From NCBI GenBank assembly GCA_037975125.1, contig CM075851.1, forward strand, positions 77,305,063-77,369,062: DNA of 64,000 nucleotides, written 5' to 3'. The stretch is from Latrodectus hesperus. Lineage: Eukaryota; Arthropoda; Arachnida; Araneae; Theridiidae. Position numbers and translations under genes: made by a program. The notes under the pieces are model-generated. The model searched no databases. It saw nothing but the letters and a program-made list of their open reading frames with translations, and was not told the origin of the DNA. Of the stretch, positions 25,007 to 38,800 are shown one piece after another (the stretch's first letter is position 1; each line of letters starts with the position of its first letter).

Positions 25007-28000
25007 TCCAAATTGGTGAACAAATTGTGAACAAATTAGGATTAAAATCATTGGAAGAGAAACTTTCTCAATATCTAAAATCATATCATTTTCAGTCAGA
25101 ATAAAATTCCTAAATTATATTTGGATACAAAACAAATGAATATTGAATATAATTCAATATTCAATAAATAATTTCATTTTAGTACCTTTATCCGAATAGT
25201 ATAACAATCTGCAAATGACAAAGAATTTTTACCTTTTACGGGTTTTAAGTCATTGATATATGAATTAAGTAATATAAAACTTCTGACTGTGGATTATTTA
25301 ATTTATATGAACTGTGGCTGAGATTTGTTTAATAAAATATAATCATTATAGGAGTCATTGATATATCTGAATTCTCAGTTAAATTGGTCAGTAAAACGCT
25401 TTAAAAAATTAATAAATTTCCCACAAACTTCAGCACTAAATTACTTCGGATACTGTTTCAATCACCATATTATGTAATTCGCTCTTTTAAAATTAATGAA
25501 ACTGTGATTAAAATATTTCGGTTGTGCAATGCATTTTTGAGGGTTTCACTGAGGTAGGTAGCTTAATATATTGGAGAATAATTCTTTTAAAAAACAGAAC
25601 TAGTTAATTTTCTATTAAATTTCTAGCTTCTAAATACCAAGTTAATCTACACAGAATAGGGCTCCTACATTACATTTTAAACTATACCAGTGATGAAACT
25701 CTTCGTTGTAATGTCTTTAAAAATTATTGAATTAAAAATTAACTGTAAAATGTTTCCCATCCTTATTTTTTTGTAAAAAATGCATAAACATAGATTTCTT
25801 CTATAATGCACCCACAAATGCAGTCTCACAAACTCTAATAGGTGCAATCTACCTTAAGCTGCTTTATTTTTATGATTTAGAAACTTTACATAATAATATC
25901 CTCTACTGGAGATGTCTAAATTCCTGTACAGTGCTTAAAAAAGGAACTAAATCATTGCTATACATGTTAAATAATGCTCTACGGCAAAGAATACTTTATT
26001 TATACTTAAATGCAAACATAGTAATAAATTTGTTTCATTGTTAAAGTTATTGTTTGCAAAAAATCCGTTGCAGTTTTCTAGAAAATTACTATACAATAGC
26101 AAATAATTTATGTTTCCTCAAACACACTTTTGTCATAATAATTATTTATATGCATTGGAGAAAAATATCAGTATGCGTTGCGAACTTTAATTACATGACT
26201 TTTTATATTTATCATAAGATTATAATGATAATTTATACATTTATTTAATTCCTCATACTTATCAGCATTGATTAGAAATCAAATGAACTGCATCGAGAAT
26301 TAACTAATTGCTGCATATTAACATTCATTCATGATAACAAAGTGGTCTATCTTATGGTCAACATTGTATCCACATAATTTACATGAGTGATTTAATTTGC
26401 AATTATTACATTCTAGTAAGTTAAACTGCGCAGGTTTCTTTATGTGCTTTCAAATTTACACAGAATTGTCTTCAATCTTTAAATGCAATCTTTCTGTCAA
26501 AAAGTTTATAGATTTTCACAATTTAAATTCATTTATAAGGAAACATAAATGAATAAAGTTATCTGAATTTTTTTCAGTGCAATATAAATAGATTATGAAA
26601 TGCTTACATGTTTTGTAATAGATAGGAAATAATTCATCCTTTTAATATGAATATTAATTTATTGTTACATTAAAATCTTAATTTTCTTTAAGTTATTTAA
26701 TTCCTCCCATTATAAATTTCACTTATATCTTTTTCAATGGCCTATATTACAAGTTAAAAGATAAATTTTTTCTCAGTCTGTAGAATCAAACTTGATGCAA
26801 TTTATACTAGTGAATCGATTTATACCCAAAATGCATGTCCTATGTTTTTTAGCATTTTAATCATTTTCTTTTCAAGAATACATTTAAAATGATAGTGCAG
26901 CAATTTAAATAGATTTAAACATTACCAAACAGCAAATAAAAGAAAATAAGTCTTTATCTGAAATGTAAATCAATGACAATCTAGCAATGAATTTGCATTG
27001 ATTAAATTTGTATTTGAGTACGTTTACTTTTCTTTTTCATTGATTTTTTAAGCCGACATGAAGAAAAGAGGCAATCATTATTGGCAAATAAGAAAACCCA
27101 AATAACAAATATTCTCAAGCTCAAATTGAGATATGAATAGATAAATGATCACACTTTTTCTTTATTCAATTTATTTGAGCTCAAATTAAAAATTATGGGA
27201 ATTAATTAATTAATATACTATTGCAATATTAAATGATTATATCTTTAGATATAAGCTCATATATTACCAAACCGTTTTTCAAGATTTAAAAAAAATTAAA
27301 ATAATTTTTTACTACTTTTTCAAATATTCCTTCAAGTTATTCAAGATATTATTTTTCAAATATATTTATAAATTATTTTATGTTAATTTGTAAATATTTT
27401 AGAATTAAAGTTTTTAAGTTAGTAAATAAATTGTAAAAATTTTTTATTATGTTTCATTTTTTCTCAGATTTTCATCTAAATTCCATAAAATTTCTAAAAC
27501 TTTAAATATTCTCGGACTCTTAGAAACAGGTTTAGATTTGAAGTTACTTTCCCAGCTATTTTAATTAAAGCAATTTCGAGAATAAATTCATCTTGATTTA
27601 CAAATAAATACTTGTTGCTTAACATTATTGAAACCCAAAAGCAATTGTCAATATAAAATAAAATTTTTAGCATATTAGTAATTTCAGTGTTCCACGCCAG
27701 AACATTTTTGAGCAAATAAAAATTGTAGCAGCTAACAAAAAATGACTTGATTATACATCCTAAAACAACTAGATAATACTTGTATACAAGCAGCTCATTT
27801 CTTGTTTGGTAAAATCACCTGAAATAATCTCAATGTTTAGGAACATTTTTGAACTGCAAGAAACTCTTTTAAATAACAACAGAAATTTCTACTGCATAAA
27901 TCCTAAACATATCAATATAGGCTGGTATTTGGTTAATTAAATTTTAACCTATTTTCTTTTAATCTGTACGAAATCTGTAAATACTTTGATATGTGTAATC

Positions 28001-30403
28001 GAGTGTAATGTGCATTATTTATTGTTGTTATATAATGGCAGAGTTCATAAATTATATCTAGTATTCTGGATTCAAACTTGCCTACTTGTGAATTGGAAAT
28101 AAATCAGCCTAATGTTTTGCAATGATTCAACATTAAACCAGAAGTAATATATTCTAAAAAAGTTCTTTAGCTAAAAAATTATTTTAATTAATTCAATAAT
28201 ATTTTAAAGACTGAAAAAAGGAATGTAATTTGAGATAGTGACAATCAACTACAGCATACTTTAAAAAATGGAAGGAATATAAGGGCCAAAAGGCATATCT
28301 AACTTTCAATAAGATTAAGAGATTTTTCCTTCGAATTTACATTTGCAAATTAATTTTTTTGATATTTTAAAAATACGAAGCCTTAAAATTAGATGGAATG
28401 TTGATCAAATTATATTTAATGCTTCTTTCATATCATTTCTCATTTTCTTATTCAATTTTGAAAAGCTAATAAAGGAAAAAGAAAAATAATTTAAATCTTA
28501 AATGCGTAAAATTAATTAAAATTCTTATTGTATATTTTATCTAGGTAATATGTTATTTATAAAATTTCAATTGTATAAATTAGTACTTCAGTTGTGTGCT
28601 AAATACTTCAGATTCCTTAGGGAGTATGATTATCTTCCCTCTTATGATACTACTTCTTAATTCAGGTATTGTTTTATTATCAAAAGCTTCTTCCTAAGTT
28701 TTTCTGCTTTCTGCCTACAAAATATAAATAGATATATTTAATTTATTAACATAGATGATAAATATACCTGATTTTGGTTAAAATTTGATATAGTTCTTGG
28801 AAATTGTGAAGAGGTATTTATTATATTAATTTTGCTTCTTTAAATAACGAAACACACACATTAACAAAACATTCCTCACAATTTCATTCAATATTTATTT
28901 GAATAGCAATTTTTTAGACTAGATTTTAAGAATAATTTAACTTATTTTCAAATATATTAAAAGAAATTCAATAACAAAATAATTTAAATTATCATTTTAA
29001 ATCAAATTTATACGTAGAAAATTCTTCATAATTGATGTAATAGTTCAATTATTTCTTTTTCTTTAATATTAATAGAGGAATCAGCATAATTTTTCATCCA
29101 ACTATTCATATCCAATTAAGTAAATGGAAAAAAATTATAAATGTTAATAATATATGAATTTAATAAACTTTTAAAAAGTGTTACACGTTCAAAGGAATTG
29201 AATTTACTTTCAAATGCAAATCTTTTTCATATTCAAATGATCATTATTACATATCTGATAGTTTTTAAAAGAGTGTATTACTGCTTGCTTTGATGGAAAA
29301 TTTAAGTTTTCTAATATATAATAAAATATGAACAGTAAATAACTTATGTCTCCAAGTTGAAATCTTAAATGTGTCTAAAAATCTGTGATATAATAAACAG
29401 TTTATGGTATTTTTAATTAAATTATTTAAAATTTTGCATGCATCGCCAATGTTAAGACTAAAAATGTTGCATATGACTGAAATGTTGTTTGTGATTGACT
29501 AAATACTTCATGGATGCCTTAGTTTCATCAAGAGCTAATTTTCATGTATTAATAATTAATTAATATTAAAAGTTATTAAGTAATGTATTATATAATATTA
29601 AAGTTATTAGATAAATTATTTGTGTTTTACATTAATTAAAAAAAATAACACTTTTATTAAAGACTTGTATATTTATATCAAATGTATTATCTTATGTTCA
29701 AAATAATTTATATTATATATCAATGTGTAATTCTTCCTTAAAAACTAATATTTGATAATGCTTTAATTTTCAACAGTCTGATACAATTATTTTAAAGAAG
29801 TTATGTCAATTATATACTCATTATCCAAGAAATAGCTTTGAAATCGTTCAATGACAACAACTTTTTTTAATTTCTTCCCTTTTTTCTTCTTCTATTTAAA
29901 ACAGGGAAAAAAACTGATAAAAGATAACTTTTTTTATCTTTATGAAATTTAAAGTGGCGTGAATAAAGTAAAGAAAGTCCTTCACAATTTATTCAGCATT
30001 AATTTAAGATTTAAGTTGAGAATTTTGGCATTTGCGAGGCACTTGGGAACTTCTAACTCTGATACAGATTCACTCGAAGTTTTAATCATTCATACTATAT
30101 GGAGAAAGTTCTTGAAAATCAATAAACTGAAGTAAATAAGTCAGCTAAAAGCTGATATTTTATGAATTCTATAATAAATAACTCATCATAACATCAAACA
30201 GTCATATAATAATTGAATATAATATTTTAAATTAAATTTTCTATTTGAAAACAAATATAAAATAAATTAAAATTTTGTTTTACCAGTCATTTGTGAGAAT
30301 TTTTTATATAATATTATCAAAATCTAAATAGTTACCAAGTATTCGCAAATGAAAGGAGACGATTTAAAAAAACAATAAATTTGTGAAAAATGTTAATATT
30401 TCT
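25005..30403. other. AT-rich DNA without recognisable genes
   Basis: Over 5 kb of AT-rich sequence with frequent stops in all frames. Open stretches near 26054-26248 and 27494-27715 carry no motif. No transposon, tRNA-like box or repeat array was seen. Confidence 0.55.
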
Positions 30404-31405
30404 TTATTTGAAATAATATCCATCGCTAGCTACACATTTTCCCCATCTGTCTGGCAACTTGTGAATACCACGCCAAAAAATGATTTGTCCTTTGACGCCA
30501 GCCAGTCATCAAGCTAAGATTTAACGTTTTCGTAAGAAGTGGTCAACCAATGCATATAGATGCAAATAGGTGGTAATCGAAAGGAGCCAAGTCTAGCGAA
30601 AAAGCCGCATGTGCTAAGGGCTCCCAGTGGAGCACCTTAATTGTCCTTGGTCTATTTAGCGTGGTTCGTTGTCATCAAGAAAAATTACTTTGTAGGGCCG
30701 TTTCTTGTATTTATCGTGTTTTTTCAAGTATAGCATCGTTCTAATAAATTAATTGTTGCTTGTAGCGATCAGTATTAACGGTTTCGCTGGGTATAAGAAA
30801 CTCCTAATAGATTGGCCATTCCTAATCTCAGAAAATACCCAAGATTGTCTTGCGGCCGAGCCGATTCGACCTTGCGGTCGATTTGGACGGCTGTCTGAGG
30901 TCAACATATGATCAATTACTCTCGGAATTCTCAAAATAAATCCATTCTTCATCGCTAGTCACAATACGATTGAGAAATGATAACGGGTAAGCAACATTTT
31001 GCACACGACTTTTCGGTTTTCCTGCCTGTCCGTTAGCTCGTGTGGTACCCATACACCGACTTTTATTATATTGCCCATTGCTTTGAGACGACGGGAAACA
31101 GTGCTCTGGTCAATATTCAATTGTTCTGCAAGATGTTCTTGCGTTTGGCTATCATCATCATCGAGTAATACTTGCAATTCAGCATCTTCAAATTTTCTTG
31201 CTGGTCTGCCATGCTCATCGTTTCTCACATCGAAATCACCATTTTGAAACTTTTCAAACCATCTGTAGCACTGTGCATTGCTCAGAGCATATCCACCGAA
31301 TGCTTCTACAAGCATTTGATGCAATTCAGCAGCAATTGTCTTCGGATGGTAACAAAAAATTAATGCTGTCCGCAAATCGTAGTTGGAAGGCATAAAATTC
31401 GACAT
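30404..31405 (-). pseudogene. mariner transposase pseudogene, near full length
   Basis: A DD34D mariner transposase, which excises and inserts its element at TA sites. The first 148 codons are intact from ATG at 31405. They hold a first helix-turn-helix (SNAQCYRWFEKFQNGDFD), a second (HLAEQLNIDQSTVSRRL, residues about 91-107), and the mariner signature WVPHEL (residues 119-124). A one-base frameshift near 30970-30980 breaks the frame just before VTSDEEW, the first catalytic Asp (30951-30953). FLDDNEPR holds the second (30671-30673) and DLAPFDYHLF the third (30576-30578). The second-to-third spacing is 95 nt instead of the 105 expected, so there is a deletion plus a frame change. The C-terminus WRGIHKLPDRWGKCVASDG ends at a TAA at 30404-30406. 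The span of 334 codons compares with about 345 for the family. It is inactive. Confidence 0.95.
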
Positions 31406-32027
31406 TTTCTTTATTTAAGTATAATTTATTAAGTCAATTTCCTTTTCTTTATTTAAGTGCTGGTTGAATGACAGGTATTGCAATTACTCTATGAAAAGAG
31501 AAGTTTAATTTCAATGTGAATAAAATGTTTTGAAATTTAGTGACCAGATTATATTGTATTTAAAGTAATTATACTTCATGATTTCTAAAAATCTGTTAAG
31601 AAGAACCATTAGTAGGTCACAAAATGGGCAATTACAAGTAGAAATTACTCATTTACGACAGGTTCAGAGCACAATAGGAGCTTAATTATCTGAATAATTT
31701 CAGACATCAAACATGCTCACAATATAGTATGATCTTTTAATTTTCAGAATATTTTCAAGGGAGCATTAAATGTGATAAAAGAAAAATAGAATTTTATTCT
31801 GAAAAGTAAAACATTTTAAAATCAAACTTCTAGCATAGATTAAATTTAAAATAATAAAATAGAATGGTTGCTAAAAATTAAAAGAAAGAGCCGTTGGTAG
31901 GCTAACAGAAGAGCAATTAAGAAGTTAAAATCCCTTGCAATTTCACATCTGATTATAAACATTTTGAATACATTGTTTTCAATTTAGAATGACTAGATAA
32001 TAATATAGCTGATAAAAATTAATTTTT
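31406..32027. other. AT-rich spacer; no mariner terminal repeat found
   Basis: I looked on both sides of the mariner pseudogene for inverted repeats and found none. TTTCTTTATTT occurs on both sides but in direct orientation, so it is not a terminal inverted repeat. Confidence 0.4.
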
Positions 32028-32640
32028 AACACCCAAAACCAGTAGTTTATATTCCTCTCAAGCAACTTCAAACGGGAGTCCGTTTAACTTGGATCAGTGA
32101 AGAACTCCTTTGGATAAATCGTCAGTGATATGAAGTCCTTTTCAGTGACAATAATCAGCGTATAAAATTTCTATCAGAAGAACACTTATGAGACACTATC
32201 AACTTAGCAGTATCAACGAAACTAGTTGGTAGCAATGGTATCCTTACATGAAATGGGATTATTTTGAAAGTTAAAACACTACTCAATAAATTCGTTGACC
32301 TCATAATGATAGCAAAAAACTATAAAGTTAAAATGTTAAAACCTCATATTCAAATTGTTAAATTATTTTGTGACAGCAATTCGTTTTTTATGGATGGTAA
32401 ATAATGACCAAAATATAAACCTGTATTTATTGACAATTATCTGGCCGGAGAAGTTAGAGCTAGTGTAGTCTCCAATCAATTTACCCAGTTGATTACTAGG
32501 AAAAACAAAGTGATTCCTTAAAAAAGCTTTAGGAAAGGACTTTTATGTTCACAAACTTATTTTGAGGGCCTCCAAGAGTTGAATGGGCTTCCTTTGAAAA
32601 ATGGAATCACGGTCACACTTGATGCTCAAACAAAACAGTG
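32028..32640 (+). pseudogene. Tc1-like transposase fragment, catalytic core
   Basis: The plus strand reads PKPVVYIPLKQLQTG, then VRLTWISEELLWINRQ, a stop (TGA where the family has Trp), and YEVLFSDNNQRIKF. This matches the Tc1 segment around the first catalytic Asp (VLFSD). Further on, MIAKNYKVKMLKPHI and SNSFFMDGK match the segment leading to the second catalytic site, where the family's M-D-D-N has become M-D-G-K, losing the Asp. A weaker continuation (VFIDNYLAGEVRAS) parallels the helix that follows. The N-terminal DNA-binding half and the third motif were not found, and stops interrupt the frame. It is an old, dead fragment. The exact right end is uncertain. Confidence 0.7.
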
Positions 32641-34065
32641 CAAAATAAAAACTGTAAAAATAATTACATTACATAATATCTCTTTTCAATACTACATTGA
32701 AATATGCAAATGTATTCAACAAATTTCGTATATTTCTTGAATATGATATTCAACAACAACATCTTTCTCTAAAATAGCAATACATATTTTATCCCTTTAC
32801 ATTTTTATAATACATATTTTATATATATCTCTAAATAGCAATACTTATATTTTTAGTCCTAACCAAATATAACTTAGATGTACAAATGCAAAAATATTCT
32901 AATTTAAAATATGATTGCAAAATTAGCTTTTTTCGAGAATAAAGCAACGATATTCTTTTATGAACTTTTCTTGGTTTTAAAAATCCAATTTATTTGGATT
33001 TAAATAAAATAACATGATTTAAAATTGTAATTTATGTCAAACAAAAGTCCTTTATAACTCTAACAATTATTTTCTGCCATAATGGTTTGAATTATTCATT
33101 ATTATTTCAAAGAAAGCAATAAATATTTTGCAATACCATTTTCCACAATTCGTAATTGCATATTGTTATATGCTATACATAATGCATTATTTTTTTCTTT
33201 ACATGACAACATACTTTATATTTCATGTATTTCGAAATGATAAACTATGTATAGTTGCTGAGATGGTTTCCATGAAATGTGCTTTTCTGTGTTAATTAGT
33301 TTTCTTACTATGCTTAGATGATAGTATTTTCGGTTTTAATTACTTTACTATTCATTTTCTCCGTATTGTATTTGGAAATCAGTCTACTGTATTTGTAAGA
33401 AGAGAGCTACTTAAAAATTTACTTTCTGTTTAATTGTTACTAAGTAATAAGCTTAAGATCCAGAACATTCATAATAGTTTTTCAAAGGAAAAGTCATAAT
33501 TCATGACATATTGTTAAAGATGTTGCTTCCAAAATGATAAATCATTTTTTTGGATTTATCTCAATTGTAACAATACTCTTTTAATAACTCAACTAAATAA
33601 AGGTATATTTCTTGTTGCACTGAAGGTGTGTTATTTCACTTTTTTCATTCAAATATTAGTGCAATCATTTCGAATTTAAAAAAAAATATGTCCAAGTATT
33701 TGTTGCATCATGCTTTTAAAATATTTACAGCATATATATTTCTAAAATATAAATTTTAGAACTAAAACCAGTGTTATTGTAATGTTTTAAAAATAATCTA
33801 TAATGTGTTCTTACGAGAGTTCTTAATGTATCAAAGTTCTTCCTAGTAAGCTAAGAGTACAGTAAAAAATCTTAAAAATGTTAGTTTCGTATAGTTAAAT
33901 TATGAAAATATTTTCTTATTATTTTGTGATTGCCTAACACAACAAATCGAAAACATTTGTCCGCATGTACTTTACTTAATTTTAAAATTTAAACTTTTAA
34001 AATAAGCAATACGATACTCTTAAAAAGAAAATCACTATTTTGAAATATTTTTCACGAAATAATAT

Positions 34066-34111
34066 TGTAAAATCAGAAACACTTATAATAATGTAAAATC
34101 AGAAACACTTA
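34066..34111 (+). repeat. Short direct duplication (20-mer x2)
   Basis: TGTAAAATCAGAAACACTTA at 34066-34085 and again at 34092-34111. Confidence 0.9.
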
Positions 34112-34843
34112 AAATGAATCGTTTGAAATGTTTGTAATTTAGTAAAATATGTTTTAGTGTAATATATAACGGTTTTCTATAACAGTATATCTTGTCAATT
34201 GTATAAATTTCTTTCTAAATATAATAGATTAAAACTTTTTCAAACTATCATGTTCTTTGAAGAAATAAAGTTTTTTCGTTCTGAAAGAAGAATTAAACTT
34301 TAAGATCCACATGCTTCTATAATTCTTTTCTTTTTTGCACTCTGTAAAATTTAGTTAACGTTTATTTATATGCCAGCTGTCTTTTTCAGAACATACACTT
34401 TCAAGATTTTACATTTTGCATTTAATTTTAAGTTTTTTCTTTCAGAAAATTGATTTTTTTCAGATATGCGAAATGACATAGATAAATATTTGAAGAATAA
34501 TTTAAAACTTTTTGAAATTCAATTCTGAAAAATATGTCAGAGGTCTAAAAACAGTAACAAGATTTATAATATTTTGAAATCTCAAACAGCTATTATTATA
34601 CATAAAATATATTTTTTTAAATTTTATTCATATCTTATAGATTTATTTTTAAAATGAATAGTATTTGTGCACTTGTTGTTAAATATATTCAAAGAAATTT
34701 AATTTTTTAAAAAAGTATGACAAGTACTTTGAAACAAAAACAACATACCCATTTAGTAAAATCTAAGGTAACGCAAATTTAGTTTATGAATTCATATTAT
34801 TAACAACATTTATTACTAATTCAAATTTTCTTACTCAGGAGTT

Positions 34844-34901
34844 AAAGTAAGATATAAAATTTTATTAATTATACATAAAGTAAGATATAAAATTTTATTA
34901 A
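34844..34901 (+). repeat. Short direct duplication (25-mer x2)
   Basis: A 25-base unit beginning AAAGTAAGATATAAAATTTT at 34844-34868 is repeated exactly at 34877-34901. Confidence 0.9.
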
Positions 34902-35744
34902 GTTTAATCTCATTGGCATGAGTTTGATCAAAATATTTTTAAAACAAAAGTTTTGTATAAGATAATTTCATCAATAATATGCCTTAAAATTTGGCTTATT
35001 TATCTATATTTAATCATAAATTGAAGCAAAGTAGCAAGGAAAATGATGCTATTGATGTGAAATCCTCTTCTTTCTAAGAAATACCGGCACTAATCTTAAA
35101 AATTTTAAGAATCAGTTAAGTTTCATTTCGTTTTGTCAATGAAGCAATTCATTTTAGAGTACTTAATAATTCTTGATATTATTTACTATAAATTAAAGAA
35201 AGACATTTTCAGAGTAAAATTGATTGTTTCATACAGTATAATTTCATTTAATGAATTTTTAAAATATAATAAAATGACAGACAAGACTTTAAAACAAACG
35301 TAAAATATTGCTTTTATGAATAAAGACTATACTTATGAACAAATTTAAAGCAAGGAAATGTAAGAAAATATCACTTTTTTAAATTCTTGTAAAAATATAA
35401 ATATTTTCAATGACAATAAAGCAAAATTATTGTTACTAAAACAATAGTTTTGCTAATAGAAAATAATGACATTAAAGAATGATGACAGAAATGGATATAA
35501 TATTTAATAGATGTTAAGAGAGATGAAAGAATAATTTTGGTGAAAAAAAAATGATGTTGAAAATTTAAGAAGAATGATATTTTTTGAAGCTAATTGTTTG
35601 CACGTATGTTCTCTTATATATTATGTAATAAAATATTTTTATAAAAACTATAATTTCCATGTATTTATTTATATCTCTAATATAAATTATCTCTGGAATA
35701 ATCCATAATTTATCGTACTACTTACTGATATCTGGTAATAACTC

Positions 35745-35790
35745 TGCCTGGCTTAACAGTTAGTTTATAATCTAACTGTTAAATCAGGCA
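35745..35790. repeat. Hairpin with 17 paired bases
   Basis: TGCCTG (35745-35750) and TTAACAGTTAG (35753-35763) pair with CTAACTGTTAA (35772-35782) and CAGGCA (35785-35790) around an 8-nt loop, with one 2-nt internal mismatch. The symmetry may extend to TAAC on both sides (near 35738 and 35797). It is GC-raised relative to its surroundings and could be a tiny foldback element. Confidence 0.8.
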
Positions 35791-35800
35791 GTGCCTGTTA

Positions 35801-38800
35801 CGTTTAGAACTTAAATCTGCATCTGGAATTATTGAACACGTCAAATGAAATATAAAAATATTAAGAAAAAAGTCATTTGTTCAAGAAAGTTGGAAATATG
35901 TTTTGCCGTGTCTTCACAGGATAGAATATGATCAATTTAATTTGATAAAGAAAGTCTGACCTCATTAAAGACCAATTATCTCATATTTTCTTGATCGAGG
36001 TTTAGTTTTGCAGTTGATTTTATATGCATTTAATTTTGGAGAAATTCTTTAACACGTAATTTTCCCTCCAGCATTACATGGCTCGACTGTTTCAGCAGTA
36101 TAGAATTTATATTATAAAATTTAAGGAAAGTCAATGAGCATGCCCCTCATACATTTTCAATAGCGAATCTCGGATTGACCACACATCTCACTACATGGTC
36201 TTAGAAGAACATTAAAATTAATACTTCGAGTAATTAAAATAGATAATGCACATAAGACACATCTCTACTATCAAAAAAGAGCTCTAACAAGTGCTTTGTG
36301 CCATAAGGTCTTAAAATAACATTTGCACTTAGATATTTTCTTCCTACAGGCGCGAATACACTAGGCTATGGATTCTAAGTTTTTAGCCTTATTCTAATAT
36401 TATAAATCTCAATTAAATTATCAGTTTACAAACGTACAGAAAATGACAATAAATTCTCATTGCCCAAGTTTTTTAACATGATTTTCTTTTTTGTGGCAAA
36501 AGTACCTTCATAAATTGACTAAACGGTTGTACATTTCAAATGATGCCAAAAACCTCAGAACAAAGTTCAACCATTCAGAACAAAGTCCAACCATTACCAA
36601 GAACAAAGTTTAAAAATTTTTATTTGTTTCATTTTTTATTTTTATTTTATTTTTTTTTTGTTCCTTTGAGAATTCCTAATAATTATATGGATGTTTCTGG
36701 TTGATCGCTTATTTCTTCCTGTTACTATAATTTTTTTATAGTAAATTTTACCCACTCAAAAATTCTTTGTTGATTATAACTGTTTTGACTTAAAAAGCAA
36801 CAATCTATTCCTATTATGAATTCATTGGAATAATTAAATTGAAATTTAATCGAATAAAAAATTTTATATTGATTTCTTTTGCCTTTGTGAATGAGGAAAC
36901 AAAAGTAATTTTTTTACTCTAAATTTATTTGAGTTTAGGATTTGAATTTCAATTAAGATTGATTTTAAATATTTCTAGTTGATATTTTTTTATCTAGAAC
37001 TCTGATCAACCGCATTTTATAGAGCAGTAAAGTATTTCAAAAGAAATAATATTTATCATGTTCAAATTTAACACCAAACATTAAAACGTATCATGTAGAG
37101 TGAAGATATAGCATATCATCCATGTTGCTTACAATCTGTGTGTCAAAAAGACATTTAAATTGAACAGTTACAAACTATCTGTATACTTAACGGCTCAATA
37201 TGTTTTAATTTAAAATGTTTTCAAGTTTTTGAAAACATTTAAAAAAATAAATAAATAACATTAAATATTATCATTCTAATGTTGTTGAATGAGTTGGTTA
37301 TCTGCAAGCATATTATGTATTCAAGCACTTTTGTAATCAAATAATAGTTTTGGAAATATCATGATTTATAACAAATTTCTCAATAGCATTAATGCCTCAC
37401 ATAAAAGTGAACAGGGTTTTGATGTTTTTACCGGTAGTTAAATCATGTATATAAAACTAGATATAAAAAAGAGTAAAATTAATTAATTTAATTTTCTATT
37501 TGCACATAGGTATTTTAATATCAAACATTGAATTTTTTTTTTTATTTTCATAATATACGTGTGATTATTCCAAAAACAAAACTGAAAATAAACTTCAGAT
37601 TTATCAGTTACAAGGAAATGCTAATATATTTCGTTAAGGTCCCCAATTTATTAATTCCTTTTTTCTCCAGATATTGCTCTCACATTATCATTAGATACAG
37701 ATATTTTCCTTTAGGCCATGAATCTTCATTTCAATCTCTATTATTTTGCTAACTCTTGCTTATATATTACGAAATTATTTGATAGATGGTGCGGTGCATC
37801 AGGATAGTACGAATGATAGCAGCTTTTTCCCCACTCAATAGAATAACATTTATCTATTAATTTATACTTATTATTTATTTTTCTGTTATACTGGATATAA
37901 AAAATTAGTATAGTTTATTTAGTTATTGAAAATTAGTGACATTAATTTTATGGTTGTTAAAAAAATGCCTGAACTACATTATTTTTGCATCTATATCTTA
38001 CAAAATTTTCATTTCCACAAAAGCTTATTTTTATGATTCAGATTTTTATCAGCATCAGGTTCAGTAGTTGTAGTAAGATTTTAAGAACATCGTCTGAAGA
38101 AGGAAATGAATGGAAAATACACCATTTGATTTAAATATTCATTTAAACAGTATTAAATTGTAAATAAGTAAATAAATTTTTTAATTCACTCCACTTCGAA
38201 AAAAATGAAGGATTTTTTTAACATTATTATTATAATTTTAAAAATATGAAACATACAATGTTTTGGTAGTGCTATGCTTGGTGAGGTATCCTAAAAATCT
38301 TATATTTCATATACATGTAAAGCGAATTTTAATTACTTAATAAAATTCAGATTTACACACTTTTAACTAAAAATTTAACTCTTAATTAATTTCAGTTATA
38401 ATTTAAATTTAAACATTTAAAATAACTCAAAGCATTATTTTTATACAATACTCTAATTTAAATATCATTTTTTATTCATTTTTTACACATGTATTTAATA
38501 TATACTCTGCTGACTGTATTACATATTAAATTGAACCAGAAAGTAAAAAAGTTGAAATATAATTACATATTTTGATACTGCAAACTCGAAACAGGATTGA
38601 GTTCAAATTATTAAAGCAAGAGAAAAATATTTTTATAAGCACATATTGCTGTTATAATAAATTATTTCATTCAAAAATCAAAAAAAATTCTTAATGTTTT
38701 ATGTAAATATATTTTGCATTTTTTTAATTCATGCAATAAAAATGTCAGTATTATTAACAAGATTGAATGTAGTACACAACGTTTTTGGAGAATGCAGTAA

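Larger units (their letters stand above)
32641..35744. other. AT-rich DNA with short tandem duplications
   Basis: No gene recognised. Two local duplications (34066-34111 and 34844-34901) are listed separately. They are typical of slippage in AT-rich DNA. Confidence 0.5.

Noticed and set aside
30999..31395. Plus-strand frames opposite the mariner pseudogene
   Set aside because: They are antisense shadows of the minus-strand transposase with its WVPHEL and helix-turn-helix motifs.
31407..31417. TTTCTTTATTT on both sides of the mariner as terminal repeats
   Set aside because: The two occurrences are in direct orientation and simple AT-rich sequence, not inverted repeats.
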